This document shows, piece after piece, positions 1 to 6,741 of a DNA stretch of 17,007 nucleotides; the stretch's first letter is position 1, and each line of letters begins with the position of its first letter. This DNA comes from Akkermansiaceae bacterium UBA5688 (GTDB lineage: Bacteria > Verrucomicrobiota > Verrucomicrobiia > Verrucomicrobiales > Akkermansiaceae), in NCBI GenBank assembly GCA_002420315.1, contig DIHU01000236.1, positions 14,773-31,779 on the forward strand. The letters are read 5' to 3'. The notes beneath the pieces were generated by a model that saw nothing but the letters and a program-made list of their open reading frames with translations, had not been told where the DNA came from and searched no databases. Made by a program: the position numbers and the translations under genes.

Positions 1-894
1 AAGTATGCGATGGTAGTTTTTTCCAAATACCCGATCGATACAGAAGCAATTCGGACTTTTGAAGAGATTCTTTGGAAGGATATGCCGGGAAATTTGATCC
101 CGCCGGGTTTTTACACAGCGGACGAACAGGAGGTTTTTCGGATTTCCTCCAAGAGTCATTGGGATATCCCGATCGAGATTTTGGGGACCCATTTTCATTT
201 CTTGGTGAGTCATCCGACCCCTCCGGTTTTTGACGGAGCTGAAGATCGCAATGGTCGCAGGAATCACGATGAGATCCGGCTGTGGGCGGACTATCTGACA
301 CCGGGTTCCGCTGGTTATTTGAGCGGAGGCCTAGAAGAGGGAGAGCGGTTTGTAATCGCGGGTGATCAAAATGCTGATCCAACGAAGGGGGATAGTGTAA
401 ATGCGGCGATCAATCAGCTTTTGGATCATCCCCGCGTTAGCGGTGAATTTGTGCCATCCCGAACGGGTACAACCACGGCGTCCAATCGATTTGATACCGC
501 AACCTTTCGGCTTCGGGCCGATTACGTTCTACCCTCGAATGAAGGATTCCAAATCGAAGATGGAGCGGTTTATTGGCCCACCGGATCGCAGGAAGGGGCA
601 AGCCTTGTCACGGTGTCGGATCATCGACTTGTTTATTTGGATTTAAAATTGGTTCCTTTGATTGATGAAGTGGTTCAGGACCTCTCGGTCGAAAACTTTG
701 ATCAAAAATTGGTTTTTCACTGGAAAGCGAAAAGCGAGGTTTCATATCGGTTAGAGAAAGCGACAAATCTGGATGCGGATACGTGGATCCGGCTCGATCA
801 AGTTGACATCGGATTCAACGGAAATAGAGCGACTGCTATTCTTGCCGAGCCCTCAGGCCGGTCGTTTTTTAGAATTGTGGCTTATTACGAATAG
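1..894 (+). CDS. Endonuclease/exonuclease/phosphatase-family protein, 5' end cut off by the window
   Basis: The reading frame is open from the first base, so the start lies upstream; the in-frame ATG at base 10 sits inside a conserved strand (YAMVVFSKYPI) and is not a plausible start. Numbering the visible 297 residues from base 1, the metal-dependent EEP (DNase I/exonuclease III-like) fold shows a conserved His in VSHPTPP (His71), the GDQNADP block (Asp122, Asn124) and the terminal SDH motif (Asp207-His208). These are the catalytic and metal-site elements of this hydrolase superfamily, which cleaves phosphodiesters or phosphomonoesters. Residues about 225-297 form a separate predicted beta module with Trp and a closing FFRIVAYYE, like modules at the end of exported verrucomicrobial proteins. 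Nuclease versus phosphatase activity cannot be decided here. The family call is firm; substrate and export are inferred. The next gene follows after 31 bases. Confidence 0.86.
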   Translation, partial: KYAMVVFSKYPIDTEAIRTFEEILWKDMPGNLIPPGFYTADEQEVFRISSKSHWDIPIEILGTHFHFLVSHPTPPVFDGAEDRNGRRNHDEIRLWADYLTPGSAGYLSGGLEEGERFVIAGDQNADPTKGDSVNAAINQLLDHPRVSGEFVPSRTGTTTASNRFDTATFRLRADYVLPSNEGFQIEDGAVYWPTGSQEGASLVTVSDHRLVYLDLKLVPLIDEVVQDLSVENFDQKLVFHWKAKSEVSYRLEKATNLDADTWIRLDQVDIGFNGNRATAILAEPSGRSFFRIVAYYE

Positions 895-925
895 GGAACA
901 CGAGTGATCGAGTTAGGAAATTATT

Positions 926-1666
926 ATGGAAGAAACTTTTCTTCGAAGGGGTCAAATCGTTAGGCTCACCAGGATGCGGCTGTTTCTACCCCTTGGTCTT
1001 TTGGCGACTACGATTTTTGTCGCTTGTTCGACGAGTATTCGATGGGATGGACAGGATCCGGTAAAATCAACTCTACCCCGGTCGTCTAATTCCAAGCTCG
1101 CGGAAGCGGGCTTAATTCGGATTTCTGAGGTAGATCAAAGCATTGCGATTGATCTGCGCTATACCCAGGAATCAGCGATCGTGAAGAAGCCGCTTTATGC
1201 GAAAAATATGCCAGCTTTGCTACGCCCCGAGACTGCGGTCAGGCTGCGTAGAGCTAATGACCTAGTGAAGCTCTATGGTTATCGGATTAAGGTTTGGGAT
1301 GCTTATCGTCCTCCCAGCGCTCAATTGGTTTTGTGGGATTCATCTGGCCATGATGATCGTTTTGTTGCCAACCCTTTCAGCCAACCTTCGCAGCATTCTT
1401 GTGGGACGGCAGTTGATGTTACCTTAATTGAAAAATCTGGTAAGGCGGTTGAGATGCCCACTGGCTTTGATAGTTTTACGCCACAGGCGGCTGCGGCCTA
1501 CCAACATCCAGATCCGATGGTGATGAAGCGAAAGAAAATTCTTCAACAGGCAATGAGAAAAGCGGGATTTTTCCCTTTGCCTAATGAATGGTGGCACTTC
1601 AGCGATCGTAATTTCCGTAGCTATCCGAGTACAATCCCACTCTCTTCTATCAAATCGGCATTTTAG
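926..1666 (+). CDS. D-alanyl-D-alanine dipeptidase, VanX/DdpX type (peptidase M15D), probable lipoprotein
   Basis: This zinc dipeptidase family hydrolyses D-Ala-D-Ala, either for peptidoglycan recycling or, beside vanH/vanA, for glycopeptide resistance. The family signature is complete in the 246 residues: the substrate-binding Arg in DAYRPP (Arg128), the zinc motif SQHSCGTAVD (His157, Asp164) and EWWHF (catalytic Glu221, zinc ligand His224). The N-terminus has basic residues, a hydrophobic stretch and a lipobox-like FVAC ending at Cys34, so it is probably lipid-anchored outside the cytoplasm. The start at 926 has an AGGAAA motif seven bases upstream; Met17 at 974 would give a shorter signal peptide and is the alternative. 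No vanH or vanA homologue is visible, so recycling or scavenging of wall peptides fits better than resistance. The next gene begins four bases after the stop. Confidence 0.93.
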   Translation: MEETFLRRGQIVRLTRMRLFLPLGLLATTIFVACSTSIRWDGQDPVKSTLPRSSNSKLAEAGLIRISEVDQSIAIDLRYTQESAIVKKPLYAKNMPALLRPETAVRLRRANDLVKLYGYRIKVWDAYRPPSAQLVLWDSSGHDDRFVANPFSQPSQHSCGTAVDVTLIEKSGKAVEMPTGFDSFTPQAAAAYQHPDPMVMKRKKILQQAMRKAGFFPLPNEWWHFSDRNFRSYPSTIPLSSIKSAF

Positions 1667-1670
1667 CCCT

Positions 1671-3074
1671 ATGAAGGTCCTCGTATTCTTTTTTAGTTGT
1701 CTGTGTTTGTCTGCCGAGGTCAAGCCTTTGATCTCTACTTACCTCGGTGATAACCAGCGTAACTTTTATGGAAATCGAGCTCCGTCAAAATTAAGCATCA
1801 AGTGGAAGACATACTTGGGGTCAGGTAAAACCATGTTTGGGGCTGGGGCCGTTCAGAGCTGGAAGGGCGTGGGTTGGACCGGCCAACCTTTGGTCATTGA
1901 GGAGAGTGAAGAGCTCTATCTCATTCAGGGAACATTGAGCCATTACCTCAAAAAGATTAGGGCTCGTGACGGGAAGGTCATTTGGTCAACCAGTGTTGGT
2001 GATGCGATTAAGGGGACTCCTACTTTTGTCGATGTGGGTGGTCCTGCGTCGACGCGCCACACTCTAATCGTGGGAAGCCGCAGTGGGTTTGGGCAACATT
2101 GGCGCGATGGAACCGCTTATAGCCTCCACGGAATTTCCTATACAACAGGGAAAAGATTATGGGCATACAACTCGCGGGCGACGGCATCAATTAGTCGGGA
2201 CTGTGATGCCTCCGCCGTGATTCTGGGAAGGAAGGCTGCCATTCCTCTAGAGAACGGATATTTCACGGTGTTTTCTCCGGATGTCCGTAATGCGGAAGAA
2301 GGTGGGGTGTTGCCAAGCCCGGAGATTATTGAACAAACTCGGCTTTTTAAGAATTCGGATTTTGAGCTTTATCGGAGAGAATTGTGTTGCGAATCATCTC
2401 CCACGATGGTCGGGAATACTGCCTACGTGGCGGCTGGGGTGGGACGGGTCTATGCTTGTGGGTTGGGCTTCTTTGGGGTTACTAGCCCCAAGCTTGAGAT
2501 TGGCGGCGATCTCAACGGGACGATGCCGTTAACAAATGACAAGCACCTTTTACTTGGAATCGAGAAGCAGTTTATTTCAGGGCAGGGAGGGGTGGTGAAG
2601 TTCTCGACTAGCGGGAAAGTAAAGTGGTTTCACCCGCTTCCGGATCGTAAGTGGTATGCTTGGAATGGTGGTCTCGTAGGAAGTCCGTCGGTCAATCATC
2701 GATACAGCTCTAAGGTTTCTAAAGATCTTGCCTGCTTTGTTGGTGTTGATGGTGTTCTGACTTTAGTAAATCATAAGAAACTACAGCCGGGGGTGAAAAA
2801 TTGGGGGCCAAGACGACTGGAGCAATACCCTGCGCCTTTGGTTTTGGATCGGGTGCAATTACCGCAAGGTTCGATTTCTACTCCGCTCTTCGCGGGTGAT
2901 AAAATTGTGGTGGGCTATGACAGTGGCCTAGATCTTTATCAGGTGACTCCTGCCGGTAGATTGGTCCGTTTAGATCGTTTGGAAGGACCGATGTTTGATG
3001 CGACGCCAGTCGTCTGGGATGAGCGTGTCTACGCGGGGTCGAAGGATGGCTATTTATATTGTCTCGGTAATTAG
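1671..3074 (+). CDS. Exported PQQ-like beta-propeller protein (BamB/quinoprotein-like)
   Basis: I place the start at ATG 1671, four bases after the dipeptidase stop. The frame is open back to 1584 inside that gene, but only 1671 gives a signal peptide (MKVLVFFFSCLCLSAEV). The 467-residue product has recurring blade signatures: DGKVIW, GKRLWAY, SGKVKWFHP, and a closing VYAGSKDGYLYCL near the C-terminus. This pattern marks PQQ-like propeller repeats, found in BamB-type scaffolds and in quinoprotein dehydrogenases. It is shorter than the roughly 600 residues of true PQQ alcohol dehydrogenases, and I do not see a clear PQQ site. An adjacent Cys239-Cys240 pair is notable. The role is probably a periplasmic binding or scaffold protein, but no function can be assigned. 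There is no clear Shine-Dalgarno motif, so it may be translated by coupling to the upstream gene. Confidence 0.82.
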   Translation: MKVLVFFFSCLCLSAEVKPLISTYLGDNQRNFYGNRAPSKLSIKWKTYLGSGKTMFGAGAVQSWKGVGWTGQPLVIEESEELYLIQGTLSHYLKKIRARDGKVIWSTSVGDAIKGTPTFVDVGGPASTRHTLIVGSRSGFGQHWRDGTAYSLHGISYTTGKRLWAYNSRATASISRDCDASAVILGRKAAIPLENGYFTVFSPDVRNAEEGGVLPSPEIIEQTRLFKNSDFELYRRELCCESSPTMVGNTAYVAAGVGRVYACGLGFFGVTSPKLEIGGDLNGTMPLTNDKHLLLGIEKQFISGQGGVVKFSTSGKVKWFHPLPDRKWYAWNGGLVGSPSVNHRYSSKVSKDLACFVGVDGVLTLVNHKKLQPGVKNWGPRRLEQYPAPLVLDRVQLPQGSISTPLFAGDKIVVGYDSGLDLYQVTPAGRLVRLDRLEGPMFDATPVVWDERVYAGSKDGYLYCLGN

Positions 3075-3139
3075 TTTGGGTGTCTATATCAGCCTGCTTG
3101 AGACTAGTGCGGTAATTTTATTCAGCGTGGCAGAAGGGT

Positions 3140-4999
3140 TTACCTCGTTTTAGATCGATTGAGGAAAGGACGGGAGTTAACGATTTGGAGGATAAGTTCA
3201 CGGGAAGAGTTTTTCTTTTTTGCGATTTCAGTGACGACCTGGTTTACGGTGACTTCGTCATAGTATTCGAGTCCGCGACCAGTGGCGTAGCTGATAAGTT
3301 TTCGTGCCATATTAGCTAAAAATTTATCCTTACCCGCTAAGAGGAGTTGCTTGAGTTCCTTTGGCGTAGAAAAGGTGATGTCGCCTGGAAGAGTGGCGGA
3401 ACTATCAATAGGCTTACCATTGGCGTCTTTGGAGCGCCAGCGACCGATCGCGTCGAAGTTTTCGAGGCCAAACCCGAGGGGGTCAATGCGGGCATGACAA
3501 CTGGCGCATTGCTTAGCTTTTCGATGGCGGTCTAGCTGTTGACGAAAGGTGAGCCCGTCAGCTTTGGTGTCGTCGGCTGGGAGTTCTCCGGCATCGGGTG
3601 GAGGGGGTGGAGCTGGGTCTCCGAGAATGGCGTCGAGGATCCAAACTCCACGGTGGACTGGGCTGGTCCTGAGGGGGAGGGAAGTTGCCGTGAGGATGCT
3701 GCCCATACCGAGGATGCCACCCCGGTTCGGGTCATTCAGCTTAACCTTACGGAGTTCATTTCCAGCTACGGGCTCTGTGAGCTGGTAGTGACGGGCAAGC
3801 GTAGAATTAGCGAAGGTGTAGTCACTATCGATGAGTTCGGTTAGAGGGCGATTTTCGCGAATAAGATGAGTAAAGAATTCAATGCTTTCGTAATACATTG
3901 AGCGGCGAAGTTCAGGCGTGAAGCTTGGGAAGCGTTGGGGGTCGGGATCGACTTGGTCGATCATTTTATCGAACTCCAGCCAACGGCCGGCGAAGTGCCG
4001 GGAGAGTGCGGTAAACTTGGGGTTGGCGATCATGCGGAGGGTTTGCTCGCGAAGGATCTTAGGGTCTCGGAGTTTCCCCTCATCAGCGAGCTTGAAGAGT
4101 TCGCGGTCAGGCATGGAGGACCAAAGGAAGTAGGAAAGACGGGTGGCGATTTCGAAGTCGTTGAGCGGCCATTCGTCCTTGCCGGGTTCATCGTGTTCGG
4201 CACGGAAGAGGAATCGTGGATTGATGAGAAGGGCGGTGAGAGGTGCCCGGAGAGATTGCTCGAAATTTTTATCTTCTTGTTGGCCTTTGGCGAAGGCATT
4301 GAGAAGCGGAGAAAGGTCTTCTTCGCTCAGTCGGCGGCGATAAGCTAAGGTGGCATGGTAGGTGAGAACTTGTTTGGCAGTCGATTTTGGGTCGTTCTCG
4401 CCATCGGGTAGTTTGAAAATGACTCTCTTTTTTAATGCCGGATTAGCATAGACGGAATCAACTACCTTCTTGGCGGCCGAAAGATATTTTTCGAGAAGGG
4501 TGGGGGTGGAGAAAAGGGCGTCTGCCATGTTGTCGAAACCTTCGCCTCCTGCGCCATCTGCCGGGAAATCTTTGGATGGGTTAAAATCAACCCCGAAGAG
4601 GTCGCGAACCGTGTAGTGGTATTCATTACGATTGAGGCGGCGCAGAGTGGTGCGCCCGGCGCGTTGGGGGACGTTCCCGGATCTTACACGCTCGACTACT
4701 TTGGAGAGAGTTTTGATCAGTGTTTTACGCTCGGCTTCAGTGGGCTGAATATCTTCGTCATCGGGTGGCATTTCCTCGTGTTCAACCTGGACGATGATAT
4801 TTTCGAGGAGCTGAAAGTTTTTGAAGGCGTCGTCGATTGAGTCGATTTCGTGAAGGGTGATTCCGCCTTTTTGTTTGTCGGGTCCGTGGCAGACAATGCA
4901 GTGTTTCTTGAAGAATGGATGGACCTGATCGGCAAAGCTATCGGCCAAGGCGGGAGCAAAGCAGCTGAAAAAAAGAAGAATGGAAGTGAGTGAGCGCAC
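3140..4999 (-). CDS. Planctomycete-type di-heme protein, DUF1587/1595/1592/1588/1585 architecture
   Basis: The 619-residue product starts at a GTG codon (4999-4997) and has a signal peptide ending near ALA19-Asp20. An N-terminal cytochrome-like region carries heme motif CIVCH (Cys34-His38), followed by DUF1587 (about 113-180, with LRRLNRNEYHYTVRDLFG), DUF1595 (about 205-270), DUF1592 (about 275-400, with ATRLSYFLWSSMPD), DUF1588 with a second heme motif CASCH (Cys498-His502), and DUF1585 at the end. This order is typical of large exported PVC proteins. Their function is unproven but is thought to involve redox chemistry on polymers. The linker between DUF1587 and DUF1595 is short, so the carbohydrate-binding-like insert seen in longer members appears absent. 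The usual DUF1552 partner gene is not next to it. It is divergent from the sulfatase and convergent with the propeller gene. I see no Shine-Dalgarno motif. Confidence 0.93.
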   Translation of the reverse strand: MRSLTSILLFFSCFAPALADSFADQVHPFFKKHCIVCHGPDKQKGGITLHEIDSIDDAFKNFQLLENIIVQVEHEEMPPDDEDIQPTEAERKTLIKTLSKVVERVRSGNVPQRAGRTTLRRLNRNEYHYTVRDLFGVDFNPSKDFPADGAGGEGFDNMADALFSTPTLLEKYLSAAKKVVDSVYANPALKKRVIFKLPDGENDPKSTAKQVLTYHATLAYRRRLSEEDLSPLLNAFAKGQQEDKNFEQSLRAPLTALLINPRFLFRAEHDEPGKDEWPLNDFEIATRLSYFLWSSMPDRELFKLADEGKLRDPKILREQTLRMIANPKFTALSRHFAGRWLEFDKMIDQVDPDPQRFPSFTPELRRSMYYESIEFFTHLIRENRPLTELIDSDYTFANSTLARHYQLTEPVAGNELRKVKLNDPNRGGILGMGSILTATSLPLRTSPVHRGVWILDAILGDPAPPPPPDAGELPADDTKADGLTFRQQLDRHRKAKQCASCHARIDPLGFGLENFDAIGRWRSKDANGKPIDSSATLPGDITFSTPKELKQLLLAGKDKFLANMARKLISYATGRGLEYYDEVTVNQVVTEIAKKKNSSRELILQIVNSRPFLNRSKTR

Positions 5000-5020
5000 T
5001 TTGGATGGGATACGGCAATT

Positions 5021-5047
5021 TTGACGTCAATGTATCAGGAGAGATAC
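5021..5047. promoter_or_regulatory. Palindrome and inverted repeat in a divergent promoter region
   Basis: The 85-base gap between the di-heme gene (minus) and the sulfatase (plus) must hold the promoters of both. It contains a perfect 10-bp palindrome, TTGACGTCAA, at 5021-5030, immediately followed by a 5-bp inverted repeat GTATC-6-GATAC at 5032-5047. The palindrome includes TTGACG, one base from the -35 consensus. With a 16-base spacer, the weak -10 candidate GATACC falls at 5043-5048, which would read toward the sulfatase. An operator overlapping that promoter is plausible, but this is pattern matching on a short region and could be chance. Confidence 0.3.
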
Positions 5048-5084
5048 CTCTTGGCGGCAGGGAGAATTTTAGTAATTTTTAGAA

Positions 5085-6614
5085 ATGATGATAGCGCGAT
5101 TTTCTGTAATTCTCTCGATTGTTTTGGTTGGTGCAGCTTGGGCGAAGCAGCCTAACGTTTTGATTCTTTATGCTGACGATTTGGGATTTGGAGATTTGGG
5201 CTGTTATAATAAAGAGAGTCGGATCCCAACTCCGAATCTTGATCGCCTAGCGAGCGAATCAGTGCGATTTACGGACGGACATTCTTCATCCGGAATTTGT
5301 ACCCCATCGCGTTTCGCGATGTTGACGGGCCGTCATCATTGGCGTGATTTTCATGGGATTGTGAATGCTTTTGGAGATTCTGTTTTTAAGCCTGAGCGGC
5401 TGACCTTACCGGAGATGTTAAAGGAGAAAGGTTACAAGACAGCTGCGATCGGGAAGTGGCACTTGGGTTGGAATTGGGATGCGATTCGTAATAAGGAGGT
5501 GAGAGCCACCACAGTGCAAGATGGTAGACGAAAGAAGCAACAACTCGGGCCGGAGGCCTTTGATTGGACTAAGTCAATTCCGAATGGTCCACTAGATCAC
5601 GGATTTGATTATTACTTTGGCGACACCGTTATTAATTTTCCGCCCTATTGTTGGATTGAAAATGATAAGGTAGTCAAGGCTCCCGACACCCTTATGCAGA
5701 CGGGTAAGTGGAAGAAGATTAAGGAAGGGGGCTGGGAGTGCCGACCGGGGCCCATGGTGACTGGTTGGGATCCCTATCAAAATATTCCTACAACGACAAA
5801 AAAGGGTGTGGAATATATCAAGGAGGCTGCGAACGCCGAAAAGCCGTTTTTTCTGTATTTTGCCTACCCTGCGCCGCATGCGCCCATTATTCCGAATGAT
5901 GAATTTGACGGGAAATCAAAGGCAGGCCCCTATGGCGATTTTGTTCATGAGACTGACCACTCGATTGGGCAACTTTTACAGGCGCTTAAGGATTCTGGAC
6001 AGGCGGAGAATACGCTTGTCATATTTTCGGCGGATAACGGACCTGAGCACTACGCTTATGCAAGGGATGCCAAGTTTGATCATTGGTCGGCTCACCCCTT
6101 CCGAGGTCTAAAGCGTGATGCTTACGAGGGAGGTCATCATGTTCCTTTTATGATTAAGTATCCTGGGGTAACTCTGGCTGGAACGGTTAATGATGCGCTT
6201 GTTTCCCAAATCGATATCATGGCGACTTTGGCTTCGGTGGTGGGTTACGATCTCCCCGACAAAAATGCTGCTGAGGATTCGCACGATCTTTTACCGCTTT
6301 TGAAGGGTGAGGTGAAATCGATTCGAACGAGCCATATTCACAATACCTTCGACCATACGTGGGCTTTTCGGGAGGGTGATTGGGTCTTGATAACTGGGAA
6401 GAGTGGTCATCACTCACGAGTGACTAAGGAGTGGTTGAAGAAGCACGATTACCCGAAGACTGAGAGTAAGCAAGCTAGGCTTTTCAACCTCAGGGAAGAC
6501 ATCGGACAGCGTAATGATCTTGCCGCGAAACATCCTGAAAAGGTGAGATCGATGAAGGCTTCATTGGCTCAAATTCGCGAGCAAGGGTATTCGGCGCCGA
6601 GGCTAAGAAAGTGA
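5085..6614 (+). CDS. Exported arylsulfatase-family sulfatase (formylglycine type)
   Basis: This enzyme hydrolyses sulfate esters, probably from sulfated polysaccharides or related compounds, outside the cytoplasm. The 509-residue protein has a signal peptide cleaved near AWA20-Lys21. Active-site elements are all present: ADDLGFGD (Asp31, Asp32, calcium ligands), CTPSR at Cys72-Arg76 where Cys is converted to formylglycine, GKWHLG (Lys124, His126), His265 in the PAPHAP segment, and SADNGPEH (Asp317, Asn318). Length and motif order match sulfatase family S1. Activity needs a formylglycine-generating or anSME-type maturase, which is not in this window. The start is ATGATG at 5085; the second ATG (5088) is equally possible, and the only Shine-Dalgarno-like sequence, GGGAG, is about 20 bases upstream. 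It lies between two cytochrome-type genes on the opposite strand. The exact substrate cannot be read from the sequence. Confidence 0.95.
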   Translation: MMIARFSVILSIVLVGAAWAKQPNVLILYADDLGFGDLGCYNKESRIPTPNLDRLASESVRFTDGHSSSGICTPSRFAMLTGRHHWRDFHGIVNAFGDSVFKPERLTLPEMLKEKGYKTAAIGKWHLGWNWDAIRNKEVRATTVQDGRRKKQQLGPEAFDWTKSIPNGPLDHGFDYYFGDTVINFPPYCWIENDKVVKAPDTLMQTGKWKKIKEGGWECRPGPMVTGWDPYQNIPTTTKKGVEYIKEAANAEKPFFLYFAYPAPHAPIIPNDEFDGKSKAGPYGDFVHETDHSIGQLLQALKDSGQAENTLVIFSADNGPEHYAYARDAKFDHWSAHPFRGLKRDAYEGGHHVPFMIKYPGVTLAGTVNDALVSQIDIMATLASVVGYDLPDKNAAEDSHDLLPLLKGEVKSIRTSHIHNTFDHTWAFREGDWVLITGKSGHHSRVTKEWLKKHDYPKTESKQARLFNLREDIGQRNDLAAKHPEKVRSMKASLAQIREQGYSAPRLRK

Positions 6615-6649
6615 TCAAAGCTAGTTGGACTACACCGACTCTTTTGATC
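6613..6649 (+). terminator. Stem-loop at the 3' end of the sulfatase gene
   Basis: Starting in the sulfatase stop codon, GATCAAAG (6613-6620) pairs with CTTTTGATC (6641-6649, one bulged T). After a two-base bulge, AGTTGG (6623-6628) pairs with CCGACT (6635-6640, one G-T pair) around the loop ACTACA. That gives about 14 paired bases. No T-run follows, so this is not a canonical intrinsic terminator; it may act as a 3' stabilising or convergent-transcription structure. It lies at the sulfatase end of the 127-base convergent gap (6615-6741), in which I see nothing else. Confidence 0.4.
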
Positions 6650-6741
6650 TTAGAGAGACAAGACTTGATGCCACAGCTAAGCGGTATTTTTGCAATTCCA
6701 TCTTTTGTCGCTGGCCAAGGAGTCGGCCCCGTTGTGCGTTA

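Noticed and set aside
1584..1670. Upstream extension of the propeller gene into the dipeptidase gene
   Set aside because: It would overlap the conserved EWWHF end of the dipeptidase and bury the signal peptide that begins at 1671.
3075..3139. Terminator between the convergent propeller and DUF1592-type genes
   Set aside because: Only a 4-bp GTCT/AGAC repeat with a long loop is present, too weak to call.
3935..4348. Plus-strand open frame opposite the DUF1592-type gene
   Set aside because: Antisense to conserved domains on the minus strand, with no family resemblance; codon-bias shadow.
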